DNA of 64,000 nt from Streptomyces griseoluteus (GCF_004784465.1 NZ_SRRU01000007.1:125091-189090), one strand, 5' to 3'. Shown: positions 10,272 to 23,647, counted from the stretch's first letter. The notes: generated by a model from the sequence alone, not told the origin. Numbers and translations are program-made.

Positions 10272-10288
10272 GTTCGGCAATGCCGAAC
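10272..10288. promoter_or_regulatory. GylR autoregulatory operator
   Basis: GTTCGGCAATGCCGAAC is a perfect inverted repeat (7-bp arms, 3-bp centre). On the minus strand a -10-like TAATGT (10292-10287) abuts and overlaps it, so a bound protein would block RNA polymerase at gylR. The start codon is 51 bp downstream. Confidence 0.7.
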
Positions 10289-10514
10289 ATTACCGGTCCA
10301 TGTCGATCTCCCGCCAATGAGCAGGGGTTGGGCCGGCACACCCGTCGGGTTCCGGCCACCGCACCCACCGGCCGGACTCCGCCATCCGCGTCCGTGTCGT
10401 GGACGCCTGTGCCCATCCAAGCCCACTGGCGGTTACTCTGGCGCCGTGCCCCACCCCGGCCCCGGCCGGAGCGGGCGCATAGCCGACAGCCGTCGCATCC
10501 AAGGGAGCCCCTTC

Positions 10515-14033
<3,519 letters not shown>

Positions 14034-14107
14034 CCAGCCCGGTCGGCGGACACGCGCACACAACAGGCGCTTCGGGCGCAAGCGACGTATGCTGGTCGGT
14101 CCACCGC

Positions 14108-14136
14108 AGGCCGGTTCCCTTCCCGGGAACCGGCCT
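14108..14136 (+). terminator. Hairpin between metH and the HAD phosphatase gene
   Basis: A perfect 12-bp stem (14108-14119 with 14125-14136) has a 5-nt loop. There is no following T-run, and the ribosome binding site of the next gene begins only 13 nt later. It may end metH transcription or act as a leader structure for the downstream gene. Confidence 0.55.
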
Positions 14137-14163
14137 GATCGTCCCTCAAGGAGGTGCGCCCGG

Positions 14164-14904
14164 ATGACCAGCACGGTCCCCGCGCCCGGAACCCTTCCCC
14201 AAGCTCTCGACTCCGCTCGACCAGGGCAGACCCCTACTGCCGAAGGGTCCGCCCTGCAAGCGGTCCTCCTCGACATGGACGGCACCCTGGTGGACACCGA
14301 GGGATTCTGGTGGGACGTCGAGGTCGAGGTCTTCGCCGCCCTCGGGCACACCCTCGACGAGTCCTGGCGGCACGTCGTCGTCGGCGGCCCCATGACCCGC
14401 AGCGCCGGCTTCCTCATCGAGGCCACCGGCGCCGCCATCACCCTCGCCGAACTCTCCCTCCTGCTCAACGACGGCTTCGAGGCCCGCATCGGCAGTCACC
14501 TCCCGCTGATGCCCGGCGCCGCCCGGCTGCTCGCCGAACTCCACGAGCACAACATCCCGACCGCCCTGGTCTCCGCCTCCCACCGGCGCATCATCGACCG
14601 CGTGCTGACCGCGCTCGGCCCGCACCACTTCTCCCTGTCCATCGGTGGCGACGAGGTCTCCCGCACCAAGCCCCACCCCGACCCCTACCTGCTGGCCGCC
14701 GCCGGACTCGGCGCCGACCCCGCCCGCTGCGCCGTCATCGAGGACACCGCCACCGGGGTCGCCGCCGCCGAGGCCGCCGGCTGCCACGTGGTCGCCGTGC
14801 CCTCCATCGCCCCCATCGTCCCGGCCGAACGGCGCACCGTCGTACCCTCGCTGGAACAGGTCGACCTGTCTTTTCTGCGCGGCCTGATGACACTCACGCA
14901 CTAG
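14164..14904 (+). CDS. HAD-family hydrolase (phosphatase, Cof/PGMB-like subfamily IA)
   Basis: The 246-residue protein carries all HAD motifs. LLDMDGTLVDTEG is motif I with both aspartates, ALVSASHR is motif II, the lysine of RTKPHPDPYL is motif III, and VIEDTATGVAAAEAAG is motif IV. The alpha-helical cap between motifs I and II marks subfamily IA (beta-phosphoglucomutase/phosphoglycolate phosphatase type); the substrate cannot be read from sequence. ATG 14164 has AAGGAGGTG 9 nt upstream. It lies behind metH, separated by a hairpin, so co-transcription is uncertain. Confidence 0.9.
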   Translation: MTSTVPAPGTLPQALDSARPGQTPTAEGSALQAVLLDMDGTLVDTEGFWWDVEVEVFAALGHTLDESWRHVVVGGPMTRSAGFLIEATGAAITLAELSLLLNDGFEARIGSHLPLMPGAARLLAELHEHNIPTALVSASHRRIIDRVLTALGPHHFSLSIGGDEVSRTKPHPDPYLLAAAGLGADPARCAVIEDTATGVAAAEAAGCHVVAVPSIAPIVPAERRTVVPSLEQVDLSFLRGLMTLTH

Positions 14905-15339
14905 GCGTTCACCCAGCGTGCGAAAACAATGCTGACCAGGGGCGCAATTCCCCGGAGTTGCGCCCCGGCGGAAATTGCCCGCCCGTCGAACCGGTTGAAT
15001 TCCGGTATCCCGGACCGCAGTTGACACTGTGACGTTCGCCACTCCAGCCGGTCTCGACAACGTCCCCCCGAGTGTGCAGAAAACGGCGCCGAACGCCCCG
15101 TCCGCGCGCCCATGTGTCCCGATTGATGGACCGTTGTACGAATCCTGCCCCTGTCGGTTTTTCGGTGCGTCCACACCCGGTTTCACTGCGTGATGAGCCC
15201 TCAACTCCAGGGACCTCGAAGCGCCCTGCGGGTGCGGACTAATGTCGACGCGACAACATCGCAGCAACCCCCGTGACCCGCCGCGCCCATCCGAAGCTTG
15301 CCGGTTCACGGAACCGAACAGCTCTGGAGAACGTCCAGC
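14905..15339. other. 435-bp intergenic region before the lipoprotein pair
   Basis: No convincing gene on either strand. A TTGACA at 15021-15026 has no acceptable -10 hexamer at 16-18 nt. The promoter for the two binding-protein genes should lie here. The stretch is somewhat richer in A/T than its surroundings. Confidence 0.5.
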
Positions 15340-16944
15340 ATGAACCGCAAGACTCTGGTGCTGCCGGCAGTGGCCGGCCTGCTCACGCCGGTTCTCGCCG
15401 CGTGCGGCGGAACCGACAGTGGGGCCAAGAACGGCGACCCCATCGTCGTCGGCACCACGGACCGGTTCACGGCCACGAGCGACGCCCCCGCGCCCCTCGA
15501 CCCCGCCTACGCCTACGACGTCGGCACCTGGAACATCCTGCGTCAGGCCGTGCAGACGCTGATGACCCAGCCCAAGGGCGAGGGCAGCCCCGTCCCGGAG
15601 GCCGCCGAGAGCTGCAGCTTCACCGACACCGGCAACGAGCGCTTCGCCTGCAAGCTGCGCAGCGGCCTGAAGTTCGCCTCCGGCGACCCGGTCACCGCCG
15701 CCGATGTGAAGTTCTCCATCGACCGCGCCATCAAGCTCGAGGCCGACAGCGGTGTCGCCGCCCTGCTGAACACCGTCGACACCGTCGAGACCCAGGGCGA
15801 GCGCGAGGTCATCTTCCACCTGAAGACGGCCGACGCCACCTTCCCGTTCAAGCTGTCCACCCCGGTCGCGGGCATCGTGAACCCCAAGGACTACGCCAAG
15901 GACAAGCTGCGCGACGGCTTCGAGGTCGACGGCTCCGGGCCGTACACCTTCAAGGCGCAGGTCAAGGGCGACGCCATGGTCAGCGCCACGTTCACCAAGA
16001 ACCCCCTGTACAAGGGCAGTTCCGAGCTGAACAACGACAAGGTGGAGATCCGCTCCTTCGACGGCGCCGACGCGATGGGCGCCGCCCTGGAGCGCGGCGA
16101 CATCGACGTCATGAGCCGCACCATGTCGCCGAGCCAGATCCAGAAGCTCGACGGCGGTTCCGACGGGCACGCCGACCTCGTCGACATGCCGGGTCTAGAG
16201 ATCCGCTACCTCGCCTTCAACACCAACGCGCAGACGGTCAAGGACAAGGCCGTCCGCCAGGCCATCGCCCAGGTCGTCAACCGCGGCGAACTGGTCTCCA
16301 AGGTCTACGGCACCCAGGCCGAGCCGCTGTACTCCCTGGTGCCCGCCACCCTGACCGGCCACTCCAACTCGTTCTTCAACAAGTACGGCGACCCGAGCGT
16401 CGCCAAGGCCAAGCTGCTGCTCGCCAAGGCCGGCGTCACCGCCCCGCTCAAGCTGACGCTGCACTACACCACCGACCACTACGGCTCCGCCACCAAGCAG
16501 GAGTTCGAGGTCCTGCAGAAGCAGCTCAACGACAGCGGCCTCTTCGACGTCACCATCCAGGGCCACCCCTGGGCCACCTTCCGCCCCGCGGAGCAGAAAG
16601 GCCAGTACGACGTCTACGGCATGGGCTGGTTCCCCGACTTCCCCGACGCCGACAACTTCCTGGCGCCGTTCCTCGACAAGGACAACTTCCTCGGCTCGCC
16701 GTACGCCAACAGCACGATCGAGCGGACGCTGATCCCCGAGTCCCGCCGCGAGGCCGACCGCCTCGACGCCGCCAAGAGCCTCACCGAGATCCAGGACACC
16801 GTCGCCGAGGACGTCCCCGTGCTGCCGCTGTGGCAGGGCAAGCAGTACGTCGCCGCACGGGACGACATCACGGGCACCTCGTACGCCCTGAACTCCTCGT
16901 CCACGCTTCAGCTGTGGGAGCTCGGCCGTGGTGTGAGCGGCTGA
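15340..16944 (+). CDS. ABC transporter substrate-binding lipoprotein (peptide/solute family 5), copy 1
   Basis: The 534-residue precursor has a signal peptide ending in the lipobox VLAAC, with lipidated Cys22, so it is anchored to the outer face of the membrane. The SBP_bac_5 fold is shown by GLKFASGDPVTAADVKFSIDRA and by a C-terminal GMGWFPDFPDADNFLAPF segment typical of oligopeptide-binding proteins. GGAG lies 11 nt before ATG 15340. The following gene is a clear paralogue, and neither has permease or ATPase genes nearby, which is unusual for this family. The ligand is unknown; a partner transporter elsewhere or a purely sensory role is possible. Confidence 0.9.
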   Translation: MNRKTLVLPAVAGLLTPVLAACGGTDSGAKNGDPIVVGTTDRFTATSDAPAPLDPAYAYDVGTWNILRQAVQTLMTQPKGEGSPVPEAAESCSFTDTGNERFACKLRSGLKFASGDPVTAADVKFSIDRAIKLEADSGVAALLNTVDTVETQGEREVIFHLKTADATFPFKLSTPVAGIVNPKDYAKDKLRDGFEVDGSGPYTFKAQVKGDAMVSATFTKNPLYKGSSELNNDKVEIRSFDGADAMGAALERGDIDVMSRTMSPSQIQKLDGGSDGHADLVDMPGLEIRYLAFNTNAQTVKDKAVRQAIAQVVNRGELVSKVYGTQAEPLYSLVPATLTGHSNSFFNKYGDPSVAKAKLLLAKAGVTAPLKLTLHYTTDHYGSATKQEFEVLQKQLNDSGLFDVTIQGHPWATFRPAEQKGQYDVYGMGWFPDFPDADNFLAPFLDKDNFLGSPYANSTIERTLIPESRREADRLDAAKSLTEIQDTVAEDVPVLPLWQGKQYVAARDDITGTSYALNSSSTLQLWELGRGVSG

Positions 16945-16955
16945 CGTCTCCCGTA

Positions 16956-16981
16956 CCCGGAGCCGCGACGGCGGCTCCGGG
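16956..16981 (+). other. Intercistronic hairpin between the two lipoprotein genes
   Basis: A perfect 11-bp stem (16956-16966 with 16971-16981) has a GACG loop and no T-tract. Such hairpins between binding-protein genes often stabilise the upstream message or attenuate readthrough. The downstream ribosome binding site starts 15 nt later. Confidence 0.55.
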
Positions 16982-17007
16982 CCACGAACCGACGACAAGG
17001 CACTGCT

Positions 17008-18588
17008 GTGAAGATGAGCACCCAGTGGCCGGTCCTGCCCGTGGTGGCGGGGCTGGCCTGCGGCCTGTTGACCGGCTGCGGCTCCGGGACCGACGATGCC
17101 AGGGGCACCGGTCAGGCCATGGTGATGGGGATGTCCGACGACGTCCTGGCGACCGACCCGGCATCGGGCTACGACCCCGGCTCCTGGCTGCTGTTCAACA
17201 ACGTCTTCCAGTCGCTGCTCAGCTTCCCCAACGGCGGTACCCAGCCCCAGCCCGAACTCGCCAAGTCCTGCGTCTTCGGTGACACCCGGGCCACCCTCTT
17301 CCGGTGCGAACTCAAGCCCGGCCTGAAGTTCAGCAACGGCGACTCCCTCACGTCCGAGGACGTCAAGTTCTCCTTCGACCGCCTGCTGAAGATCAACGAC
17401 CCCGCCGGTCCGGCTGTCATGTTCCCGACGCTGGAGCGGGTCGAGACACCGGACGCCAAGACGGTCGTCTTCCACCTCAACGCCCCCGACGCGACCTTCC
17501 CCAGCAAGATCGCCTCCGGTGCCGGCTCCATCGTCGACCACCGCCAGTACGACGCCGGCGCCCTGCGCACCGACAGCAAGGCCGTCGGCTCCGGCCCCTA
17601 CAAGCTCGACTCCTTCGACAAGGGCCGGGCCGTCTTCTCGGTCAACTCCCACTACCGGGGCACCGCCGACATCCAGAACTCCGGCGTCACCCTCAAGTTC
17701 TTCCACGGCGACCAGAAGGCCCTGAAGAAGGCCCTCCTCGGCGGCGACATCGACATCGCCTACCGCGGCCTGAGCGCCACCGACATCACCGACATCGACG
17801 CCCAGGAAGGCACCAAGGGCATCGACGTCATCGAGGGCAGCAGCGCCGAGGTCCAGCACCTCGTCTTCAACATGAAGGACCCCGTCGCCGGAAAGCTCGG
17901 CGTACGCAAGGCCATCGCTCACCTGCTCGACCGCGACGCCCTCATCCACAACGTCTACCAGGGCACCGCCACCCCGCTGTACTCGATCATCCCGGCCGGC
18001 ATCATCGGCCACAACACCGCCTTCTTCGACACCTACGGCGCCCGCCCCTCCAGGGCCAAGGCCGCCCAGGCCCTGCGCGCCGACGGCATCACCGGCAAGG
18101 TCCGGCTCACCCTGTGGTCCACCCCGGCCCGGTACGGCCCCGCCACCGACGCCGAACTGCGCGCCGTCGCCCAACAGCTCAACGCCAGCGGCCTCTTCGA
18201 AGCCGACGTCAAGTCCGTCCCCTTCGGCCAGTACGAGAAGGACATCGCCGCCGGCAAGTACGGCGTCTACGTCAAGGGCTGGGTGCCCGACTACCCGGAC
18301 GCCGACAACTTCACCGCGCCCTTCTTCGGCAAGGGCAACGTGCTCTCCAACCACTACGACAACAGCCGCCTCACCGGCACCCTGCTCCCGGCCACCGCCG
18401 CCCAGAGCGACCGCGCCGCCACCGACAAGGACTTCGCGCAGGTCCAGGACATCGTCGCCGACGAACTGCCCATCCTGCCCGTCTGGCAGGCCAAGCAGTA
18501 CGCCGTCGTCCGGGACGGCGTCTACGGCCTCGAGTACTGCCTCGACGCCTCCACCGTCTTCCGCTTCTGGGAACTCAGCAAGAGCTGA
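17008..18588 (+). CDS. ABC transporter substrate-binding lipoprotein (peptide/solute family 5), copy 2
   Basis: The 526-residue precursor has lipobox LLTGC (Cys24). It is plainly paralogous to the gene just upstream: LKFSNGDSLTSEDVKFSFDR, GWVPDYPDADNFTAPFFGKGN and the closing FRFWELSKS have counterparts in copy 1. GTG 17008 is preferred to ATG 17014 because AAGG lies 7 nt before it. The two genes are 63 bp apart with a hairpin between them, so they are likely co-transcribed at different levels. No permease or ATPase follows; the next gene is a convergent response regulator. Confidence 0.9.
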   Translation: MKMSTQWPVLPVVAGLACGLLTGCGSGTDDARGTGQAMVMGMSDDVLATDPASGYDPGSWLLFNNVFQSLLSFPNGGTQPQPELAKSCVFGDTRATLFRCELKPGLKFSNGDSLTSEDVKFSFDRLLKINDPAGPAVMFPTLERVETPDAKTVVFHLNAPDATFPSKIASGAGSIVDHRQYDAGALRTDSKAVGSGPYKLDSFDKGRAVFSVNSHYRGTADIQNSGVTLKFFHGDQKALKKALLGGDIDIAYRGLSATDITDIDAQEGTKGIDVIEGSSAEVQHLVFNMKDPVAGKLGVRKAIAHLLDRDALIHNVYQGTATPLYSIIPAGIIGHNTAFFDTYGARPSRAKAAQALRADGITGKVRLTLWSTPARYGPATDAELRAVAQQLNASGLFEADVKSVPFGQYEKDIAAGKYGVYVKGWVPDYPDADNFTAPFFGKGNVLSNHYDNSRLTGTLLPATAAQSDRAATDKDFAQVQDIVADELPILPVWQAKQYAVVRDGVYGLEYCLDASTVFRFWELSKS

Positions 18589-18608
18589 ACCCCGCCGGGG
18601 AACACCGA

Positions 18609-18635
18609 GGGCGCCCTCCCACCGGAAGGGCGCCC
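18609..18635. terminator. Terminator between lipoprotein copy 2 and the response regulator
   Basis: A 9-bp perfect stem (18609-18617 with 18627-18635) has a 9-nt loop. It lies between convergent genes. Confidence 0.65.
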
Positions 18636-18647
18636 CCGAAGTCATGA

Positions 18648-19319
18648 CTACTGCGCGCCCGGCCGCACCAGACCGCTCTCGTACGCGTACACCGCCGCCT
18701 GCACCCGGTCCCTCAGGCCCAGCTTCGTCAGCACATGCCCCACATGGGTCTTCACCGTCGTCTCGCTCACGAACAGATCCGCCGCGATCTCCGCGTTCGA
18801 CAGCCCCCGCGCCACCAGCTTCAGCACCTCCACCTCACGGTCCGTCAGCGTGTGCAGCGTGCTCGGCGCCGGCTCCTCGCCCGACGGCAGATGCGTCGCG
18901 TACTTGTCCAGCAGCCGCCGCGTGATGCTCGGCGCCAGCATCGCCTCACCCGCCGCCACCACCCGGATCGCCTGCACCAGCTCGTCCGCCGGAGCGTCCT
19001 TCAGCAGGAACCCGCTCGCCCCCGCCCGGAGCGCCTCCACCACGTACTCGTCCAGATCGAACGTCGTCAGCACCAGCACCTTCGCCGGACCGTCCCGCTC
19101 CGGACCCGTGATCTGCCGGGTCGCCTCCACCCCGTCCATCCGGGGCATCCGGATGTCCATGAGCACCACATCCGGCTGCAGCGCACGCACCTGATCGAGC
19201 GCCTGCAGACCGTCACCGGCCTCACCGACGACCGCCAGATCCGGCTCCGCCTCCAGAATCATCCGGAACCCGGTACGCAACAGCGGCTGGTCATCGACCA
19301 GAAGGACGCGGATGGCCAC
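18648..19319 (-). CDS. NarL/FixJ-family response regulator (orphan)
   Basis: The protein has 223 residues. The receiver domain shows LLVDDQ, the phosphoacceptor Asp55 in DVVLMDIRMP, the Thr in LVLTTFD and the Lys in GFLLKDAP. The C-terminal LuxR-type helix-turn-helix is LTDREVEVLKLVARGLSNAEIAADLFVSETTVKTHVGHVLTKLGLRDR. No histidine kinase gene is adjacent, so its partner is unknown. It converges with the substrate-binding lipoprotein genes, which could provide the stimulus, but this is only positional. GTG and ATG alternatives upstream are not supported. Confidence 0.93.
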   Translation of the reverse strand: MAIRVLLVDDQPLLRTGFRMILEAEPDLAVVGEAGDGLQALDQVRALQPDVVLMDIRMPRMDGVEATRQITGPERDGPAKVLVLTTFDLDEYVVEALRAGASGFLLKDAPADELVQAIRVVAAGEAMLAPSITRRLLDKYATHLPSGEEPAPSTLHTLTDREVEVLKLVARGLSNAEIAADLFVSETTVKTHVGHVLTKLGLRDRVQAAVYAYESGLVRPGAQ

Positions 19320-19334
19320 CTGAGAACTCCTTCG

Positions 19335-20264
<930 letters not shown>

Positions 20265-20429
20265 GACCCAAGACCATACGGCCCGGCACCGACAGCGCCC
20301 CAGCCGCACACCTCACGCCCCCTCCACACCAGGGTGCCGGAGCGGACCGCGCCACCCGGGCCGCATACCATCGACCCGAGACCCTTCCGCCCGGCCACGC
20401 GCGGAAGACGCTTCGAACGAGGGGACACC

Positions 20430-21815
20430 GTGGACGTGACCGGCGGGAACGGGCAGCCGCAGCCGGACGAGAACCACCCGGCCGACCACCCCCCAGCGCC
20501 TCCGACCCCGAACCCGGAACACGACCCCGAAAGCGAGTCCGAACGCGATCAGGGCCATCCCGGCAAGCCCCGGCCCGACGACACCGCCGACCGCACCGGG
20601 CACGAACACCGCTCCCTCGCCCACGCCGGCATCGCCCGCACCGACCCGCCCCCCGAGCGCCCCAGGGAACCCGGCGGCGGCATCCTCATGGGCCGCCCCT
20701 TCGGCGTACCCGTCTACGTCGCCCCCAGCTGGTTCCTCGTCGCCGCCCTCATCACCTGGGTCTTCGGCGGCCAGCTCGACCGCGTCCTGCCCGAACTCGG
20801 CGCCCTGCGCTACCTCGTCTCCCTCTTCTTCGCGGTCGCCTTCTACGCCTCCGTCCTCGTCCACGAACTCGCGCACACCATCGCCGCCCTCCGCTTCAAA
20901 CTCCCCGTCCGCCGCATCCAGCTCCAGTTCTTCGGCGGCGTCTCCGAGATCGAGAAGGAAGCCGAGACACCCGGCCGCGAATTCGTCCTCGCCTTCGTCG
21001 GGCCCCTGCTCTCCCTCGTCCTCGCCGGACTCTTCTACCTCGCCCTCAAACCCGTCGAACCCGGCACCGTCCCCGGCGTCCTCCTCGCCGGGCTGATGAT
21101 CTCCAACCTGATCGTCGCCGTCTTCAACCTGCTGCCCGGCCTCCCGCTCGACGGCGGCCGCATGCTCCGCGCCGTCGTCTGGAAGATCACCGGCCGCCCC
21201 ATGACCGGCACCGTCGCCGCCGCCTGGGTCGGCCGCGCCCTCGCCGTCTCCGTCCTCATCGGACTGCCCCTGCTCAACCAGTCCGGCGCCCTCGGCGGCG
21301 ACCGGGACGTCAGCGGCATGGACACCGTCACCGACGCCCTGCTCGCCGCGATCCTCGCCGCCATCATCTGGACCGGCGCCGGCAACAGCCTCCGCATGGC
21401 CCGGCTGCGCGAACACCTCCCCGACCTCCGCGCCCGCACCCTCACCCGCCGCGCCGTCCCCGTCCAGAGCGACACCCCCCTCTCCGAAGGCCTGCGCCGC
21501 GCCAACGCCGCCGGCGCCCGCGCCCTCGTCGTCGTCGACGCCGACGGCACCCCCCTCTCCCTCGTCCGCGAGGCCGCCATCGTCGGCGTCCCCGAACACC
21601 GCCGCCCCTGGGTCCCCGTCAGCGAACTCGCCCAGGACCTCACCGACGGCATGCGCGTCTCCGCCGAACTCTCCGGCGAGGAACTCCTGGACACCCTCCG
21701 CGCCACCCCCGCGACCGAGTACCTGGTCGTCGAGAACACCGGCGAGATCTACGGCGTCCTCTCGGCGGCCGACGTGGAGCGCGCCTTCGTGAAAGCCATG
21801 GCGCGCCCCTCCTAG
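20430..21815 (+). CDS. Site-2-protease-type M50 metallopeptidase with CBS domains
   Basis: The protein has 461 residues. It is an intramembrane zinc protease: VHELAH (HExxH) lies in the second membrane segment and the third zinc ligand is in LLPGLPLDGGRML. The C-terminal 110 residues form a CBS pair (AVPVQSDTPLSEGLRRANAAGA to TGEIYGVLSAADVERAF), which commonly binds adenylates. The first 85 residues are a hydrophilic, proline- and Asp-rich tail. GTG 20430 follows GAGGGG at 6 nt; an internal ATG at GRPFGVPV would remove this tail and is an alternative start. Substrates are unknown; family members cleave anti-sigma factors or SpoIVFB-type targets. Confidence 0.88.
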   Translation: MDVTGGNGQPQPDENHPADHPPAPPTPNPEHDPESESERDQGHPGKPRPDDTADRTGHEHRSLAHAGIARTDPPPERPREPGGGILMGRPFGVPVYVAPSWFLVAALITWVFGGQLDRVLPELGALRYLVSLFFAVAFYASVLVHELAHTIAALRFKLPVRRIQLQFFGGVSEIEKEAETPGREFVLAFVGPLLSLVLAGLFYLALKPVEPGTVPGVLLAGLMISNLIVAVFNLLPGLPLDGGRMLRAVVWKITGRPMTGTVAAAWVGRALAVSVLIGLPLLNQSGALGGDRDVSGMDTVTDALLAAILAAIIWTGAGNSLRMARLREHLPDLRARTLTRRAVPVQSDTPLSEGLRRANAAGARALVVVDADGTPLSLVREAAIVGVPEHRRPWVPVSELAQDLTDGMRVSAELSGEELLDTLRATPATEYLVVENTGEIYGVLSAADVERAFVKAMARPS

Positions 21816-21868
21816 CGGTACCGGGGAGCGTGGTCGGCGCCCCCCTCTCCTGCCGGTAGGCTGGTCAC

Positions 21869-22771
21869 ATGTCCGAACCGACCGGTGCCGCCCGCAGGCG
21901 CGGGCCCTTCAAGGTCGGGGACCAGGTTCAGCTGACCGACCCCAAGGGCCGCCACTACACGTTCACGCTCGAAGCCGGGAAGAACTTCCACACCCACAAG
22001 GGCTCCTTCCCGCACGACGAACTGATCGGCGCTCCCGAGGGCAGCGTTGTCCGCACCACCGGCAACGTCGCCTACCTCGCGCTGCGCCCCCTGCTCCCCG
22101 ACTACGTCCTGTCCATGCCCCGCGGCGCCGCCGTGGTCTACCCCAAAGACGCGGGGCAGATCCTGGCCTTCGCCGACATCTTCCCCGGCGCCCGCGTCGT
22201 CGAAGCGGGCGTGGGCTCCGGCTCGCTGAGCAGCTTCCTGCTGCGCGCCATCGGCGACCAGGGCATGCTGCACTCCTACGAGCGCCGCGAGGACTTCGCC
22301 GAGATCGCCAAGCAGAACGTCGAGCGCTACTTCGGCGGCGAACACCCCGCCTGGCAGCTCACCGTCGGCGACCTCCAGGACAACCTGTCCGACACCGACG
22401 TCGACCGCGTCATCCTCGACATGCTCGCCCCCTGGGAATGCCTCGAGGCCGTCTCCAAAGCCCTCGTCCCCGGCGGCATCCTCTGCGCCTACGTCGCCAC
22501 CACCACCCAGCTCGCCCGGACCGTCGAGTCCATCCGCGAGATCGGCTGCTTCAACGAGCCGACCGCCTGGGAGACGATGATCCGCAACTGGCACATCGAG
22601 GGCCTGGCCGTCCGCCCGGACCACCGCATGATCGGCCACACCGGCTTCCTGCTCACCGCACGCCGCCTCGCCGACGGCGTCGAGCCGCCCATGCGCCGCC
22701 GCCGCCCCGCCAAGGGCGCCTACGGCGAGGACTACGCCGGCCCCAACGCCGACGGCGGCGCGGGCCGCTGA
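21869..22771 (+). CDS. trmI: tRNA (adenine(58)-N(1))-methyltransferase
   Basis: The 300-residue SAM-dependent enzyme forms m1A58 in the T-loop of tRNAs. The small N-terminal barrel (GPFKVGDQVQLTDPKGRHYTF) is followed by the Rossmann core with VVEAGVGSGSLSSFLL (SAM loop) and LDMLAPWECL (catalytic region). ATG 21869 lies 6 nt after TAGGCT (21857-21862) without a ribosome binding site, so translation is probably leaderless. In actinobacteria this gene is regularly found upstream of the proteasomal ATPase gene, as here. A long hairpin follows. Confidence 0.94.
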   Translation: MSEPTGAARRRGPFKVGDQVQLTDPKGRHYTFTLEAGKNFHTHKGSFPHDELIGAPEGSVVRTTGNVAYLALRPLLPDYVLSMPRGAAVVYPKDAGQILAFADIFPGARVVEAGVGSGSLSSFLLRAIGDQGMLHSYERREDFAEIAKQNVERYFGGEHPAWQLTVGDLQDNLSDTDVDRVILDMLAPWECLEAVSKALVPGGILCAYVATTTQLARTVESIREIGCFNEPTAWETMIRNWHIEGLAVRPDHRMIGHTGFLLTARRLADGVEPPMRRRRPAKGAYGEDYAGPNADGGAGR

Positions 22772-22794
22772 CCCGCACCACCCCGCACCACACC

Positions 22795-22845
22795 AGGGCG
22801 CCGTGCCCCCACCTCCCGCCACGGGAACCAGGGGCACGGCGCCCT
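22795..22845 (+). terminator. Terminator after trmI
   Basis: A perfect 15-bp stem (22795-22809 with 22831-22845) has a 21-nt loop, starting 24 nt after the stop codon. Confidence 0.7.
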
Positions 22846-22991
22846 CGCGTTCCCCCCTCGCAGACGACATGCGCCAGACACCCCCGCACCCCGCCGAATC
22901 CGCACCCGCCCCCGCCGTTCCCACCCACCGTGACGTGTGACACCATGCTGGCCACCCCTTCACCGGCACAGCCCCACAGGAGACCCTCCTA

Positions 22992-23579
22992 GTGCAGCAA
23001 TCCGCCGTCCCGGAGCTCGCCCGCACGGACACCCGGCCCATCCACTGGGTCGCCACGGCCACCGCGGTCGCCGGCGTGATCGCACTGTCCTCCCTCGTAC
23101 AGCCCGGCCCGGCCACCGCGGCCCAGCCGGCCACCACCACCGAGGCCAGGCCCGCCCCCGCGCCCACCGCCACCACCCCCCCCGGCACCACCGGCGTCGC
23201 CTTCCCCCTCGACTGCGGCCCCGTCAAAGCCGTCGTCGCCCACAAAGCCGACGGTGACCTCGACGGCGACGGCAGACCCGAGACGGTCGCCGTCGTCCAC
23301 TGCGACGCCGCCATGGGCACCCCGCCCGACGCCGTCTACGTCCTCACCCGCAACGCCACCGACGGCAGCCCCCGCGTCGTCGCCACCCTCGTCCAGCCCG
23401 CCGAGCGCCTCACCGCCACCGACCTCGCCATCCGCGACCGCACCGTGACGACGACCCTGCTCGGCTACTCCACCGACGACATACCCAGCTGCTGCCCCGA
23501 CGTCAGGAAACCGGCCGCCTGGCACTGGAACGGCCACGCCTTCCTGCGCTCCACCCCGGCCGACACCCGAGGCGTCTGA
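22992..23579 (+). CDS. Small secreted or membrane-anchored protein with Ca-binding-like repeat
   Basis: The protein has 195 residues. A hydrophobic segment (HWVATATAVAGVIALSSLV, residues 18-36) followed by ATAA suggests a cleaved signal or an anchor. A Pro/Thr/Ala-rich linker leads to the mature domain, which contains DGDLDGDGRPETVAV, similar to the Asp-rich loops of FG-GAP/VCBS or dockerin calcium sites. Four cysteines (CGP, HCDA, SCCPD) could form disulfides. GTG 22992 has AGGAG 9 nt upstream. I do not recognise a named family. It is convergent with the ferredoxin gene and separated from it by a hairpin. Confidence 0.75.
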   Translation: MQQSAVPELARTDTRPIHWVATATAVAGVIALSSLVQPGPATAAQPATTTEARPAPAPTATTPPGTTGVAFPLDCGPVKAVVAHKADGDLDGDGRPETVAVVHCDAAMGTPPDAVYVLTRNATDGSPRVVATLVQPAERLTATDLAIRDRTVTTTLLGYSTDDIPSCCPDVRKPAAWHWNGHAFLRSTPADTRGV

Positions 23580-23595
23580 CCCCCCGAACGCACAA

Positions 23596-23625
23596 GACGC
23601 GCGCATGCCACCGCACGCGCGCGTC
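23596..23625. terminator. Terminator between secreted protein and ferredoxin genes
   Basis: A 9-bp stem (23596-23604 with 23617-23625) has a 12-nt loop and lies between convergent genes. Confidence 0.6.
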
Positions 23626-23647
23626 CTTCACGGGGGTCCGTCCAGGC

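Noticed and set aside
10289..10514. Possible cobalamin or SAM/SAH riboswitch before metH
   Set aside because: I could not find the B12-box or SAH/SAM core sequences. GC-rich repeats there do not form the required fold by eye.
15021..15026. TTGACA as a promoter for the lipoprotein genes
   Set aside because: No TANNNT-like hexamer at 16-18 nt spacing.
16195..18645. An 816-codon minus-strand frame under the lipoprotein genes
   Set aside because: Shadow of two well-supported lipoprotein genes; no start signal.
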